In this document: positions 14,035-22,658 of the stretch, piece after piece
How positions within the stretch are numbered: position 1 is the stretch's first letter
How the letters are laid out: every line of letters begins with the position of its first letter
NCBI GenBank assembly: GCA_902766845.1
Contig: CACXFD010000049.1
Location: forward strand, 1 to 23,401
Length of the DNA: 23,401 bases
From: an uncultured Lachnospiraceae bacterium
Lineage (GTDB): Bacteria; Bacillota; Clostridia; Lachnospirales; Lachnospiraceae
Direction of reading: 5' to 3'
The notes under the pieces: generated by a model
The model's database searches: none
Told to the model about the DNA's origin: nothing
Seen by the model: the letters and a program-made list of their open reading frames with translations, nothing else
Position numbers and translations under genes: made by a program

Positions 14035-15591
14035 TCAGTTGATCTTCAGCATCTTGCGGAGTAGGTCGCCGGCTTCCTTGAGGCTCTCTTCCTTCGGATA
14101 AGCCACCCAGCGCTTGCTGTTGGGACTCGTAGCCGTATAGTTCCAGCCGCCGTCCGCGTCCACGGAATAGGATTCCACGGACCAGCTGGCCATATCGTTC
14201 AGCTGCATCTGCACCAGCGAGGAGATCTCGTCCGCGCTCAGGCTGGTCCGGAACATCGTGGAGATGCTGGACAGGATCGAGGAATAGCTGCGCAGCAGCG
14301 TCTTGGCAGACGTGACCTTCTGGAGCACCGCGGTGAAGATGCGGATGTGGTTGCGGCCCCGGTCAAAGTCACCGTTGGGCAGCAGATACCGTTCACGGGC
14401 AAAGAGCAGCGCTTCCCGTCCGTTCAGATGGTTGTCTCCCTTCACGATATGCATGCCCTCGCGGTCATACGCGGTGTTGGAGTAGACCGTGATGCCTCCG
14501 ATGGCGTCCACGACCGTGACGACGCCGGTGAAGTTGATCTGCGCGTAGTAGTCGATATGCAGGCCGTACAGGCGCTCGAGCACGGCGATGGAGTTTTCGA
14601 TGCCGCCGTTTCCGCAGTGCGTGAGCTTATCGCGCTTGTAGTTGTGCTTCGGATCCGGCAGATAGGAATCGCGCGGCGTCGTGACCACCTGGATGGTCTT
14701 CGCCTTCGGATCGATGGCGAGGAGCAGGTTCACATCGTTGCGGGTCTTGGTCGGAAGCGAAGCCGTGCGGGTATCCGATCCGGCGATATACAGCAGGAAC
14801 GGATCGGTGGTCACGTTCTTGGCTCCGAGGTTATCCAGCTTGACCGCCTCGGGCTCCGTGCCGGGTTCTTCTGCGGGATCCACGTCATCTCCCGGGATGT
14901 TGATCACGTCTTCGGGAGAAGGCGTTTCTTCATCCAGGTCTTCCATGGTGATCTCATAGAGCATGCGAAGATCGTCATATATATACAGGTAGGCGTCCTC
15001 GTCCGCGAGCAGATCCATATACGGCTGGTTCACGATCAGGGCGTCCACGTCTCCGCGCAGCACCATATCCGCCATTCCGTTCACGGATCCGCCGAGGGTC
15101 GTGCGCACGTCATGCCCGATCTCCTTTTTCATCTGATCCAGAGCAGACTGCGTGTTCTTGACATCGAATTCGGTCGGGATCGCGAAGGTATAATCCGCCG
15201 CGTCCTTCAGCGTCTGGGCCGGGTCATCCGTCCGGACATAGACGGCCAGCGTGACCAGCTGCTTGTCAACGTCGGTCACATCGTCGATCACGCCGTGGAC
15301 CTGCCGGAGGGCCGAGGAGGCGTATACGGAACCGATGATCCCGAGCACGGCCAGGACGACGCCGGCGATGTTGAAGGCCCTGCGGCGCGTGCGGTGACGG
15401 CGCGTTCCGTGATAATACAGGAAAGCGCCGGTGACGCCCCACAGCAGAAGCAGCAGGACGACGGCTGCGGCCAGATACTTTGTCGGGAGGAGCCGCCGCC
15501 GGACCAGCAAAGCCACCAGATAAGCCTCCGCACCCAGCATCACGGCCCACAGGGCCGAAAAGACGGCCAGCCGTACTTTATAATTCTTCAT
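14035..15591 (-). CDS. LytR-CpsA-Psr (LCP) family cell-wall polymer ligase
   Basis: 518 residues. Three membrane segments at 7-30, 38-60 and 73-92 are followed by a domain (about 112-215) reminiscent of a solute-binding-protein lobe (TLKDAADYTFAIPTEFD, VLRGDVDALIVNQPYM), an acidic Pro/Glu/Asp linker (216-250) and the LCP catalytic domain (about 264-420). LCP marks: GSDTR (271-275), TRNDVNLLLAID (283-294), TTPRDSY (304-310), LFARER (396-401) and GDFDRGRNH (407-415). LCP enzymes move polymer chains from lipid carriers to peptidoglycan outside the cell. The ATG at 15591 has AAGGAG about 8 bases upstream on the minus strand. It has its own promoter and terminator. Substrate cannot be told. Confidence 0.93.
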   Translation of the reverse strand: MKNYKVRLAVFSALWAVMLGAEAYLVALLVRRRLLPTKYLAAAVVLLLLLWGVTGAFLYYHGTRRHRTRRRAFNIAGVVLAVLGIIGSVYASSALRQVHGVIDDVTDVDKQLVTLAVYVRTDDPAQTLKDAADYTFAIPTEFDVKNTQSALDQMKKEIGHDVRTTLGGSVNGMADMVLRGDVDALIVNQPYMDLLADEDAYLYIYDDLRMLYEITMEDLDEETPSPEDVINIPGDDVDPAEEPGTEPEAVKLDNLGAKNVTTDPFLLYIAGSDTRTASLPTKTRNDVNLLLAIDPKAKTIQVVTTPRDSYLPDPKHNYKRDKLTHCGNGGIENSIAVLERLYGLHIDYYAQINFTGVVTVVDAIGGITVYSNTAYDREGMHIVKGDNHLNGREALLFARERYLLPNGDFDRGRNHIRIFTAVLQKVTSAKTLLRSYSSILSSISTMFRTSLSADEISSLVQMQLNDMASWSVESYSVDADGGWNYTATSPNSKRWVAYPKEESLKEAGDLLRKMLKIN

Positions 15592-15709
15592 ACAGTTTGC
15601 TCCTTACATGCGAGAACCGCCGGGAAAGAGATCGGCGATGCGTCCCGGACGGCGAAAGATCCGGAGAGCGGTCCGGTCGAAGGCCGGAATCCTCCTCCAT
15701 AATAGTAGA

Positions 15710-15738
15710 AATATACCACAGTTTCGATTTATCGACAA
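15710..15738 (-). promoter_or_regulatory. Promoter of the LCP gene
   Basis: On the minus strand TTGTCG (15738-15733) and TATATT (15715-15710) stand 17 bases apart, with TG one base before the -10 element. It gives a leader of about 110 bases before the LCP ATG. The surrounding AT-rich patch stands out from the GC-rich genome. Confidence 0.75.
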
Positions 15739-15820
15739 TCCGTTTAATAAAAAAGAAAGGAAATCGTCGGAGTTGTGACGGCCGGACTGCGGCAGCGGCC
15801 TGAAAAACTGTTTGCAAGCC

Positions 15821-15850
15821 TTGAATCCCCCTGCTCCTCTATGCTATAAT
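15821..15850 (+). promoter_or_regulatory. Promoter of the kdgK-like gene
   Basis: TTGAAT (15821-15826) and a perfect TATAAT (15845-15850) stand 18 bases apart, with TG at 15842-15843 giving an extended -10. It is about 68 bases before the gene start and points away from the LCP promoter. Confidence 0.8.
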
Positions 15851-15917
15851 GACCGATAGCCCTGAAAAGAGAATGATCAGAGACAAGATCCGACAATCAT
15901 GGAGCAGGAGGCAGTTT

Positions 15918-17015
15918 ATGGAACTCGGAATGAAGGAAAAAGGCACCTATACCTATGACGCGGCGTCGCTCGGCGAAGTCATGCTGCGCCTCGATCCCGG
16001 CGAAGGCCGGATCCGCACCACCCGGAGCTTCCGTGTCTGGGAAGGCGGCGGAGAATACAACGTCGTGCGCGGTCTGCGCAAGTGCTTCGGCATGAAGACC
16101 GCGGTGATCACCGCGCTGGCGGATAACGAAGTCGGCCATCTGGTCGAGGACCTGATGATGCAGGGCGGCGTGGACACCTCGCTGGTCAAGTGGATGAAGA
16201 CGGACGGCATCGGCCGCGTCTGCCGCAACGGCCTGAACTTTACCGAGAGAGGCTTCGGCATCCGCGGCGCCAAGGGCTGCTCGGACCGCGCGAACACGGC
16301 CATCTCCAAGGCCACGCCCGCGGATCTGGATCTGGATTATATCTTCGGTGAGCTCGGCGTGCGCTGGCTGCACACGGGCGGCATCTACGCGGCTCTGTCG
16401 GAGCAGGCGTCCGAGACCGTGATCGAAGCCATCAAGACCGCGAAGAAGTACGGGACCATCGTTTCGTATGATCTGAACTACCGCCCTTCGATGTGGTCTG
16501 CCATCGGCGGCCAGGCGAAGGCGCAGGAAGTGAATAAAGAGATCGCGAAATACGTGGACGTGATGATCGGAAACGAAGAAGACTTCACGGCCTGCCTGGG
16601 CTTTGAGATTGAGGGCCAGGACAAGGATCTGAAGGAGCTGAACGTGGACGGATACAAGAAGATGATCGCGGAAGCGGTCAAGACGTATCCGAACTTCAAG
16701 GCGGTCGCGACCACGCTGCGTACGGTCCACACGGCCACGGTCAATGACTGGTCGGCGCTCTGCTGGGCGGACGGCGAGATCTACAAGGCGAAGGATTACA
16801 ACGGACTGGAGATCATGGACCGTGTCGGCGGCGGCGATTCGTTCGCGTCCGGCCTGATCTACGGCCTGATGACGACCGGCGATGCCGAGATCGCGGTCAA
16901 TTACGGCGCCGCGCATGGCGCGCTGGCCATGACCACGCCCGGTGACACCACGATGGCGACCTGCAAGGAAGTCGAGGCCATCATGGGCGGCGCGGGCGCA
17001 CGCGTTCAGCGGTAA
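15918..17015 (+). CDS. kdgK: PfkB-family sugar kinase, probably 2-dehydro-3-deoxygluconokinase
   Basis: 365 residues. N-terminal SLGEVMLRLDPGEGRIRTTRSF and GGGEYNVVRGLRKCFG are the substrate-side motif of KDG kinases; the C-terminal DRVGGGDSFASGLIYG carries the PfkB signature, with Asp307 as catalytic base. VSYDLNYRPSMW and GNEEDF are further family marks. The enzyme would phosphorylate 2-keto-3-deoxygluconate with ATP, feeding uronate or pectin breakdown through KDPG. The usual partner, KDPG aldolase, is not in the window, so the substrate is inferred from motifs only. ATG 15918 has GGAGG (15907-15911) 6 bases upstream; an in-frame ATG at 15849 lies within the -10 element and cannot be the start. 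Confidence 0.88.
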   Translation: MELGMKEKGTYTYDAASLGEVMLRLDPGEGRIRTTRSFRVWEGGGEYNVVRGLRKCFGMKTAVITALADNEVGHLVEDLMMQGGVDTSLVKWMKTDGIGRVCRNGLNFTERGFGIRGAKGCSDRANTAISKATPADLDLDYIFGELGVRWLHTGGIYAALSEQASETVIEAIKTAKKYGTIVSYDLNYRPSMWSAIGGQAKAQEVNKEIAKYVDVMIGNEEDFTACLGFEIEGQDKDLKELNVDGYKKMIAEAVKTYPNFKAVATTLRTVHTATVNDWSALCWADGEIYKAKDYNGLEIMDRVGGGDSFASGLIYGLMTTGDAEIAVNYGAAHGALAMTTPGDTTMATCKEVEAIMGGAGARVQR

Positions 17016-17139
17016 AGCACGGACGTACGGGACCCTGCGAGGCGTCCTGCCGATGCAAGGCAAGTTCTGAAGCCGGCAGGCAGCAGGCCGGACAGACGCA
17101 AGACAATGAGACGGCAGGCCCCCGGCCCGCCCGACAGCA

Positions 17140-17155
17140 GCGGCCGCGCGGCCGC
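17140..17155 (+). other. Perfect 16-bp palindrome touching the purC ribosome binding site
   Basis: GCGGCCGCGCGGCCGC is its own reverse complement and is followed directly by GGGAGG (17156-17161), the purC ribosome binding site. In RNA it can fold back only with a small loop. The 155-base gap from kdgK also holds a 7-bp inverted repeat (17046-17052 with 17074-17080), and no terminator or clear promoter. Confidence 0.5.
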
Positions 17156-17170
17156 GGGAGGAAAAGGCAT

Positions 17171-18043
17171 ATGAAGGAATATACGCCGGTACGGGCCGGA
17201 AAGGTCCGCGAGATCTATGATCTCGGTGAGCAGCTCGTGATGGTCGCAACGGACCGGATCTCCGCGTTCGACGTGATCCTGCACAACACGATCCCCGGAA
17301 AGGGCCGCGTGCTCACGCAGATGAGCCGCTTCTGGTTCGACAAGACACAGGATGTGATCCCGAACGACCTGATCAGCGTGGATACAGCAGATATGCCCGA
17401 GTTCTTCCGCACGCCGGAGTTCGAGGGCCGCAGCACGCTGTGCCGCAAGCTGACCATGATTCCGATCGAGTGCATCGTCCGCGGTTACATCACCGGTTCC
17501 GGCTGGGCCAACTATCAGAAGGACGGCACCATCTGCGGACTGGCGCTGCCGGAAGGCCTGCGCGAGTGCGACCGTCTGCCGGAACCGCTCTACACGCCGT
17601 CCACCAAGGCGGACCTGGGCGATCACGACGAGAACATCAGCTATGAGCGCTCGGCGGAGGTGCTGGAAAAGGTGTTCCCGGGCCGCGGAGCGGATCTGGC
17701 GCGGACCATCCGGGATGCTTCGCTGGCGGTCTACAAGGCCTGCGCGGCGTACGCGCTGGAGCGCGGCATCATCATCGCGGACACCAAGTTTGAATTCGGC
17801 CTGGATGAGAACGGACAGGTCTGTCTGGCGGACGAGGTCCTGACGCCGGATTCCAGCCGCTTCTGGCGGCTGTCGGATTATGAGCCCGGCCGTGGCCAGA
17901 GCTCGTTCGACAAGCAGTTCGTGCGCGACTGGCTGAAGAGTACGCCGGACCATCAGTGGACGCTGCCGCAGGAGGTCGTGGACCGGACCGCGGCGCTGTA
18001 TGAAGAAGCCTACGAGCTGCTGACCGGATCAAAGCTGTCCTGA
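17171..18043 (+). CDS. purC: SAICAR synthetase (purine biosynthesis)
   Basis: 290 residues. It joins CAIR and aspartate with ATP to give SAICAR, a middle step of IMP synthesis. Family marks: GKVREIYDLG (10-19), ATDRISAFDVIL, GRVLTQMSRFWF, VRGYITGSGW, TPSTKADLGDHDENIS and LADEVLTPDSSRFW. The length fits the longer PurC form rather than the short (about 235-residue) form common in Bacillus. Other pur genes are absent from the window, so it seems to stand apart from a pur operon here. ATG 17171 follows GGGAGG by 9 bases. The mreB-family gene begins 50 bases after its stop. Confidence 0.96.
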   Translation: MKEYTPVRAGKVREIYDLGEQLVMVATDRISAFDVILHNTIPGKGRVLTQMSRFWFDKTQDVIPNDLISVDTADMPEFFRTPEFEGRSTLCRKLTMIPIECIVRGYITGSGWANYQKDGTICGLALPEGLRECDRLPEPLYTPSTKADLGDHDENISYERSAEVLEKVFPGRGADLARTIRDASLAVYKACAAYALERGIIIADTKFEFGLDENGQVCLADEVLTPDSSRFWRLSDYEPGRGQSSFDKQFVRDWLKSTPDHQWTLPQEVVDRTAALYEEAYELLTGSKLS

Positions 18044-18092
18044 ACGGAACGTTTTGTATCGCTCGGTTCTTTATGTAAGGGGGAAGAGCTCA

Positions 18093-19091
18093 ATGAGCAT
18101 GTTATCAACGGATATCGGGATCGATCTGGGAACGGCCAGCGTCCTGGTGTATATCAGAGGAAAGGGCGTGGTCCTCAAGGAGCCTTCGGTCGTCGCGATC
18201 GACCGCGAGACCAAGGAGATCAAGGCCATCGGTGAGGAAGCGCGGCTGATGATCGGCCGTACGCCCGGAAACATCGTCGCGATCCGTCCGCTGCGGCAGG
18301 GCGTGATCTCGGATTATACGATGACGGAAAAGATGATGAAGTACTTCATCGAAAAAGCGGTCGGCAAGAAGACGCTGCGCAAGCCGCGCATCAGCGTCTG
18401 CATCCCGAGCGGCGCCACGGAAGTGGAAAAGAAGGCCGTCGAGGACGCCACCTATCAGGCCGGAGCGCGGGAAGTCATGATCATCGAGGAACCGGTCGCG
18501 GCGGCCATCGGCGCCGGGATCGATATCTCCAAGCCCTGCGGAAACATGATCGTGGACATCGGCGGCGGCACCACGGATATCGCGGTGATCTCGCTGGGCG
18601 GCACGGTCGTCTCCACCTCGGTCAAGGTGGCCGGGGATGACTTCGATGACGCGATCGTCCGCTATATGCGCAAGAAGCACAACCTGCTGATCGGCGAGCG
18701 TACCGCGGAAGACATGAAGATCAACATCGGCTGCGTATACCGCCGGCCGGAGCTGGTGACCATGGAAGTGCGCGGCCGCAATCTGGTCACGGGGCTTCCG
18801 AAGACCATGGAGGTCACGTCTGACGAGATGCTCGAGGCGCTGCAGGAGCCGGCCATGACCATTGTGGACGCGGTGCGCAACGTGCTCGAGAAGACCCCGC
18901 CGGAACTGTCGGCGGACATCTTTGACCGGGGCATCGTGATGACCGGCGGCGGCTCGCTGCTGCACGGCTTCGAAGCGCTGATCGAGGAAAAGACCGGCAT
19001 CAGCACGGCAGTCGCGGAGGACCCGATGACGGCCGTGGCCATCGGAACAGGCAAATTCGTGGAATTCCTGAACGGGGAGCACGACGAATAA
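18093..19091 (+). CDS. mreB: MreB/Mbl-family actin-like protein
   Basis: 332 residues, the full MreB length. Actin-fold ATP-binding motifs are present: phosphate 1 DIGIDLGTASVLVYI (7-21), phosphate 2 VDIGGGTTDIAVISLGG, adenosine motif MTGGGSLLHGF, and the MreB marks GERTAEDMKINIG and EDPMTAVAIGTGKFVE. It forms membrane-bound filaments that steer cell-wall synthesis along the side wall. There is no mreC or mreD beside it, so this may be a second, Mbl-like copy. ATG 18093 has GGGGGAAG about 6 bases upstream; ATG 18099 is an in-frame alternative. A terminator-like hairpin follows. Confidence 0.93.
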   Translation: MSMLSTDIGIDLGTASVLVYIRGKGVVLKEPSVVAIDRETKEIKAIGEEARLMIGRTPGNIVAIRPLRQGVISDYTMTEKMMKYFIEKAVGKKTLRKPRISVCIPSGATEVEKKAVEDATYQAGAREVMIIEEPVAAAIGAGIDISKPCGNMIVDIGGGTTDIAVISLGGTVVSTSVKVAGDDFDDAIVRYMRKKHNLLIGERTAEDMKINIGCVYRRPELVTMEVRGRNLVTGLPKTMEVTSDEMLEALQEPAMTIVDAVRNVLEKTPPELSADIFDRGIVMTGGGSLLHGFEALIEEKTGISTAVAEDPMTAVAIGTGKFVEFLNGEHDE

Positions 19092-19113
19092 AGAACCAAC
19101 CAGGACTCTTCGG

Positions 19114-19155
19114 AAGAGGGCCGGCGGGAAAGCGTTTTCCGGTCCGGCCCTCTTT
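19114..19155 (+). terminator. Probable terminator after mreB
   Basis: An 11-bp GC-rich stem (19114-19124 with 19144-19154) closes a 19-base loop that can itself pair partly (GGAAA with TTTCC). The T run is weak (CTCTTTCC), so termination may be partial and recD2, 23 bases later, may receive read-through. Confidence 0.6.
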
Positions 19156-19177
19156 CCGGTGAGGCGGCAGGGAGCGC

Positions 19178-21553
19178 ATGGATAAAGTCTCCGGCTATGT
19201 CGAAAGAATCGTATATCGAAACGAAGAGAACGGCTATTCCGTGCTGGAACTGACCGGGACCGACGCCGTGACGGTGGTCGGGATCCTGCCGATGATCAGC
19301 GCGGGAGAGTATGTGTCGGTGACCGGGAGCTATTCGGAGCATCCGGTCTACGGCCGCCAGTTCACTGCGGAAAGCTATGAGGTCTCGATGCCGGACAACG
19401 CGTCCGCGATCGAGATCTATTTAGCGTCGGCCATCAAAGGCGTCGGGCCCCGGATGGCCGCGGCGATCGTGCACAAATTCGGCGCGGATACGCTGCGCGT
19501 GATCGAAGAGGAGCCGGAGCGCCTGGTCAAGGTACGCGGAATCAGCGAACGCGGCGCGCTGGAGATCGCTTCGCAGGTCGCGGAGAAGAAAGACCTGCGC
19601 CAGGCCGTGATGTTTCTGCAGGGATACGGCATCTCGCTGAATCTGGCTGTCCGTATCTATCAGACCTACGGAACCGAGATCTATACGATCCTGCAGGAAG
19701 ACCCGTACCGTCTCGCGGAGGGCGTGCGCGGCATCGGCTTTAAGATGGCCGATGATATCGCCCGCAAGGTCGGAATCCGGGCTGATTCCGATTTCCGGAT
19801 CCGCAGCGGCATCCAGTATGTGCTGCAGGAAGCGCTCGGGGAAGGACACGTGTACCTTCCGCTGTCGGTGCTGCAGCGCCGGACGGCGGCCCTGCTGGAA
19901 GTGGAGCCGTCCCCGCTCCGGGAGCAGCTGCAGGACCTGACTGTGCAGAAGCGGCTGGTCATGCGGGCCCTGCCGGCGCCGGAGGCGCCGCGCGAGATCG
20001 AGGACGAGCGCCGTCTGGAAGACTATTATGAAGAGAGCCTGCAGCTGGAAGAGGACCGCATGGCCGTCTACAGCAGCGGGGCCTATTATACGGAACTGTC
20101 GGTCGCGCGGCGGCTCTGGGACCTGAAGGAAGCGTTTCCGGACGGCGCGGAGCCCGCGGACGGCGATCCGGACGCGGAGATCGCGGAGATTCGGAGCGCC
20201 GCATCGGCCGCGGACGGGGCCGGGCATCCGGCCGCCGGACGAAAGACGGTCGGCGCAGGGGCGGCTGCCGGGCAGGCCATCGAACTGGACCCGATGCAGG
20301 CAAAGGCTCTGGCCGTGGCGCAGCGGGCCGGCGTGACCGTGATCACGGGCGGACCGGGCACCGGCAAAACGACCACGATCCGGTCCCTGATCGCGCAGTT
20401 TGAAGCACAGGGACTGGAGATCGTGCTGGCTGCGCCTACGGGCCGCGCGGCCAAGCGGATGACGGAAGCCACGGGCCGGGAGGCCCGGACCATCCACCGG
20501 CTGCTCGAAGTGTCGGGCGGGCCGGGCATGCAGGACCGGCCGGCGTTTGCCCGCAATGAGGACAACCCGCTCGAGGCGGACGTCTGCATCGTCGATGAGA
20601 TGAGCATGGTGGACATGTATCTGATGCATGCCCTGCTCAAGGCGCTTCCGGTCGGGATCCGCCTGATCCTGGTCGGGGACGAGAACCAGCTTCCGAGCGT
20701 GGGGCCCGGCAACGTGCTGAAAGACATCGTGTCATCGGGCGTGTTCCCAGTCGTGGAGCTGACCCGGATCTTCCGTCAGGAGGAGGCCGGCGACATCGTC
20801 ACGAACGCCCACCGGATCCGCGAGGGACAGGAGGTGGATCTGGCGAAAAAGAGCCGGGATTTCCTGTTCATCCGGAGGCCGGACGCGTCCGCGGTGCTGG
20901 CGGCCAGCCTGACGCTGCTGCGCGAGAAGCTGCCGCCTTACGTGAAGGCCGCGCCGGAGGAGATCCAGATCCTGACGCCGATGCGCAAAGGACCGCTGGG
21001 CGTGGAATCGCTGAACGCGGCCCTGCAGGAGCGGCTGAACCCGCCCGCGCGCGACAAGCGGGAGCGCAGGAGCGGAGACCAGCTGCTGCGCGAAGGCGAT
21101 AAGGTCATGCAGATCCGCAATGACTATCAGTTGACCTGGGAGGTGCGCGGCAAGTACGGGATCCCGATCGAGACCGGGACCGGCGTGTATAACGGAGATA
21201 TCGGCGTGATCCGCGAGATCGACCCGTTCACCGAGACGATGACCGTGGAATTCGATGACCGCCGTCAGGTCACCTATCCATTCTCGCAGACAGACGATCT
21301 GGAACTGGCTTACGCGATCACGATCCATAAGGCGCAGGGCAGTGAATATCCGGCCGTGATCCTGCCGCTGCTGTCCGGGCCCCGGATGCTGATGACGCGG
21401 AACCTCCTGTATACCGCGGTGACCCGTGCGCGAAAGTGCGTCTGCCTGGTCGGTTCGGCCGAAACGTTCTATTCGATGGCGGCCAATACGATCGAGCAGA
21501 AGCGGTTCTCCGGCCTGTGCCTGCGCCTGCAGGAGCTGGAGCAGGGAATCTGA
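19178..21553 (+). CDS. recD2: RecD2-type SF1B ATP-dependent DNA helicase
   Basis: 791 residues. N-terminal OB-like strand region (GYVERIVYRNEENGYSVLEL), helix-hairpin-helix repeats (about 84-200: IKGVGPRMAAAI, VRGISERGAL, VRGIGFKMADDIA), then a helicase core: Walker A TGGPGTGKTT (390-399), APTGRAAKRM, Walker B CIVDEMSMVDM (470-480), LVGDENQLPSVGPG, ELTRIFRQ, and the C-terminal YAITIHKAQGSEYPAVILPL and LLYTAVTRAR. RecD2 is the stand-alone 5'-3' helicase of bacteria without RecBC and takes part in DNA repair and fork maintenance. An Ala/Gly/Asp-rich linker (321-366) separates the N-terminal region from the core. ATG 19178 follows GGGAG by about 4 bases. comFC lies 128 bases on. Confidence 0.97.
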   Translation: MDKVSGYVERIVYRNEENGYSVLELTGTDAVTVVGILPMISAGEYVSVTGSYSEHPVYGRQFTAESYEVSMPDNASAIEIYLASAIKGVGPRMAAAIVHKFGADTLRVIEEEPERLVKVRGISERGALEIASQVAEKKDLRQAVMFLQGYGISLNLAVRIYQTYGTEIYTILQEDPYRLAEGVRGIGFKMADDIARKVGIRADSDFRIRSGIQYVLQEALGEGHVYLPLSVLQRRTAALLEVEPSPLREQLQDLTVQKRLVMRALPAPEAPREIEDERRLEDYYEESLQLEEDRMAVYSSGAYYTELSVARRLWDLKEAFPDGAEPADGDPDAEIAEIRSAASAADGAGHPAAGRKTVGAGAAAGQAIELDPMQAKALAVAQRAGVTVITGGPGTGKTTTIRSLIAQFEAQGLEIVLAAPTGRAAKRMTEATGREARTIHRLLEVSGGPGMQDRPAFARNEDNPLEADVCIVDEMSMVDMYLMHALLKALPVGIRLILVGDENQLPSVGPGNVLKDIVSSGVFPVVELTRIFRQEEAGDIVTNAHRIREGQEVDLAKKSRDFLFIRRPDASAVLAASLTLLREKLPPYVKAAPEEIQILTPMRKGPLGVESLNAALQERLNPPARDKRERRSGDQLLREGDKVMQIRNDYQLTWEVRGKYGIPIETGTGVYNGDIGVIREIDPFTETMTVEFDDRRQVTYPFSQTDDLELAYAITIHKAQGSEYPAVILPLLSGPRMLMTRNLLYTAVTRARKCVCLVGSAETFYSMAANTIEQKRFSGLCLRLQELEQGI

Positions 21554-21654
21554 CTGGCCTGACTGACCGCAGGAGGCCGTGCCGCTGCGCGGCGCAGACT
21601 GGTTCGTCTTCTGCTCCTGTTTTTCTATTCTTGCTTTTTCTGTTTTTTCACTTT

Positions 21655-21672
21655 CTCCCCCATTCGGGGGAG
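21655..21672 (+). promoter_or_regulatory. Hairpin that hides the comFC ribosome binding site
   Basis: CTCCCCC (21655-21661) pairs fully with GGGGGAG (21666-21672) around ATTC. GGGGGAG is the only good ribosome binding site for ATG 21681. A pyrimidine-rich run (21608-21660) precedes it. Without such a T run after the hairpin it does not work as a terminator; control of translation is the simpler reading. Confidence 0.6.
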
Positions 21673-21680
21673 CTGCTCTC

Positions 21681-22658
21681 ATGAAGAAGATCATCGTAAA
21701 AGATCTGGTCCGCGCAGCCGGCCGCCTGCGGCTGGCTGCGCTGGACCTGCTGTATCCGCGCCGCTGTCCGGTCTGCCATGAGGTGATCGGCGAGCCCGGC
21801 GCGGCAGTCTGTCCGGCCTGCGCCGCGCGGCCGGCCTATATCCGCGAACCCTTCTGTGAGCGCTGCGGCGGCCAGCTGCTGCCGGCCGCGCAGCCGGCCG
21901 GATCCGCCGCGCCGGCTGTGACAGCGGATCCGAATGGCGCAAACGCCTCCCCGGAAACGAAAACGGCCGCGCCGGCCGCGCAGGAGAAGCGCCTGTGCCG
22001 GGCCTGTCAGGGCGCGGTCTCGTCGTTTGCCCGGAACTTCGCACTGATGCGTTACGACGCGACCGGCCGGGACAGCATCATGCATTTCAAGTACCACGGA
22101 CGGCAGGAGTACGGGGCGTTCTATGCCCGCGAATGGGCCGCGCGCTATGCGCAGCAGGCCGCCGCGTTCGGCGTGCAGGCCGTGACCGGCGTGCCGGTCC
22201 ATCCGGCGCGGCGGCTGGAACGCGGCTACGATCAGGCGGAGGTATTCGGGCGCGCGCTGGCCCGGGAACTGGGCCTGCCGTACGCGGCCGGCCTGCTGAT
22301 GCGGCGCAAAAGAACAGCGCCCCAGAAAGAACTGGGGCGCTGGGAGCGGTGGATGAATCTGCAGGAAGCGTTCGGGCCGGGCCGCAGCGACTGTCCGTAC
22401 GAAGCGGTCCTGCTGGTCGATGACATCTATACGACCGGAGCCACGCTCGAGGCCTGCAGCCGGGTGCTGCTCTCGATGGGCGCGGCCCGGATCCTGTGCG
22501 GGACCGTCTGCGTGGGTGCGGCGGAAGAGGCGGACGAGGAGACGGGGCCTGCGGATGCCGCCGGCGCCGCATCCGGCATCGGGGCGTCGGAACCCGCGAA
22601 ACCTGCGGCGCCGTTCGGACCAGGAATCGGCAAGCCGCCCGGTCAGAGCAGCATATAG
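21681..22658 (+). CDS. comFC: ComFC-like phosphoribosyltransferase-fold protein
   Basis: 325 residues, longer than the usual 220-250. N-terminal Cys pairs C29/C32, C44/C47, C59/C62 and C106/C109 make the zinc ribbons of the ComF family, here split by an Ala/Pro-rich insert (68-104). Then FALMRYDATGRDSIMHFKYHGR, VPVHPARRLERGYDQAE, and the PRPP-binding motif VLLVDDIYTTGATLE (243-257). ComFC helps DNA uptake and recombination during transformation in some Firmicutes and is also widely kept in species not known to be competent. After about residue 280 the protein has a low-complexity Ala/Gly/Pro tail, probably not conserved. ATG 21681 is preferred over a GTG at 21579, whose ribosome binding site is too close. 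Its last 16 bases overlap the convergent channel gene. Confidence 0.9.
   Translation: MKKIIVKDLVRAAGRLRLAALDLLYPRRCPVCHEVIGEPGAAVCPACAARPAYIREPFCERCGGQLLPAAQPAGSAAPAVTADPNGANASPETKTAAPAAQEKRLCRACQGAVSSFARNFALMRYDATGRDSIMHFKYHGRQEYGAFYAREWAARYAQQAAAFGVQAVTGVPVHPARRLERGYDQAEVFGRALARELGLPYAAGLLMRRKRTAPQKELGRWERWMNLQEAFGPGRSDCPYEAVLLVDDIYTTGATLEACSRVLLSMGAARILCGTVCVGAAEEADEETGPADAAGAASGIGASEPAKPAAPFGPGIGKPPGQSSI

Noticed and set aside
14347..15702. Long open frame on the plus strand opposite the LCP gene
   Set aside because: Val/Gly/His/Arg-rich shadow with no ribosome binding site or motif; the minus-strand LCP gene explains the region.
15897..17249. Antisense frame opposite the kdgK-like gene
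   Set aside because: Composition typical of a shadow of GC-rich coding DNA; no promoter or recognisable motif.
21579..21680. ComFC start at GTG 21579 with a signal-peptide-like N-terminus
   Set aside because: AGGAGG is only two bases before the GTG, and ComF proteins are cytoplasmic and start close to the zinc ribbon; ATG 21681 fits.
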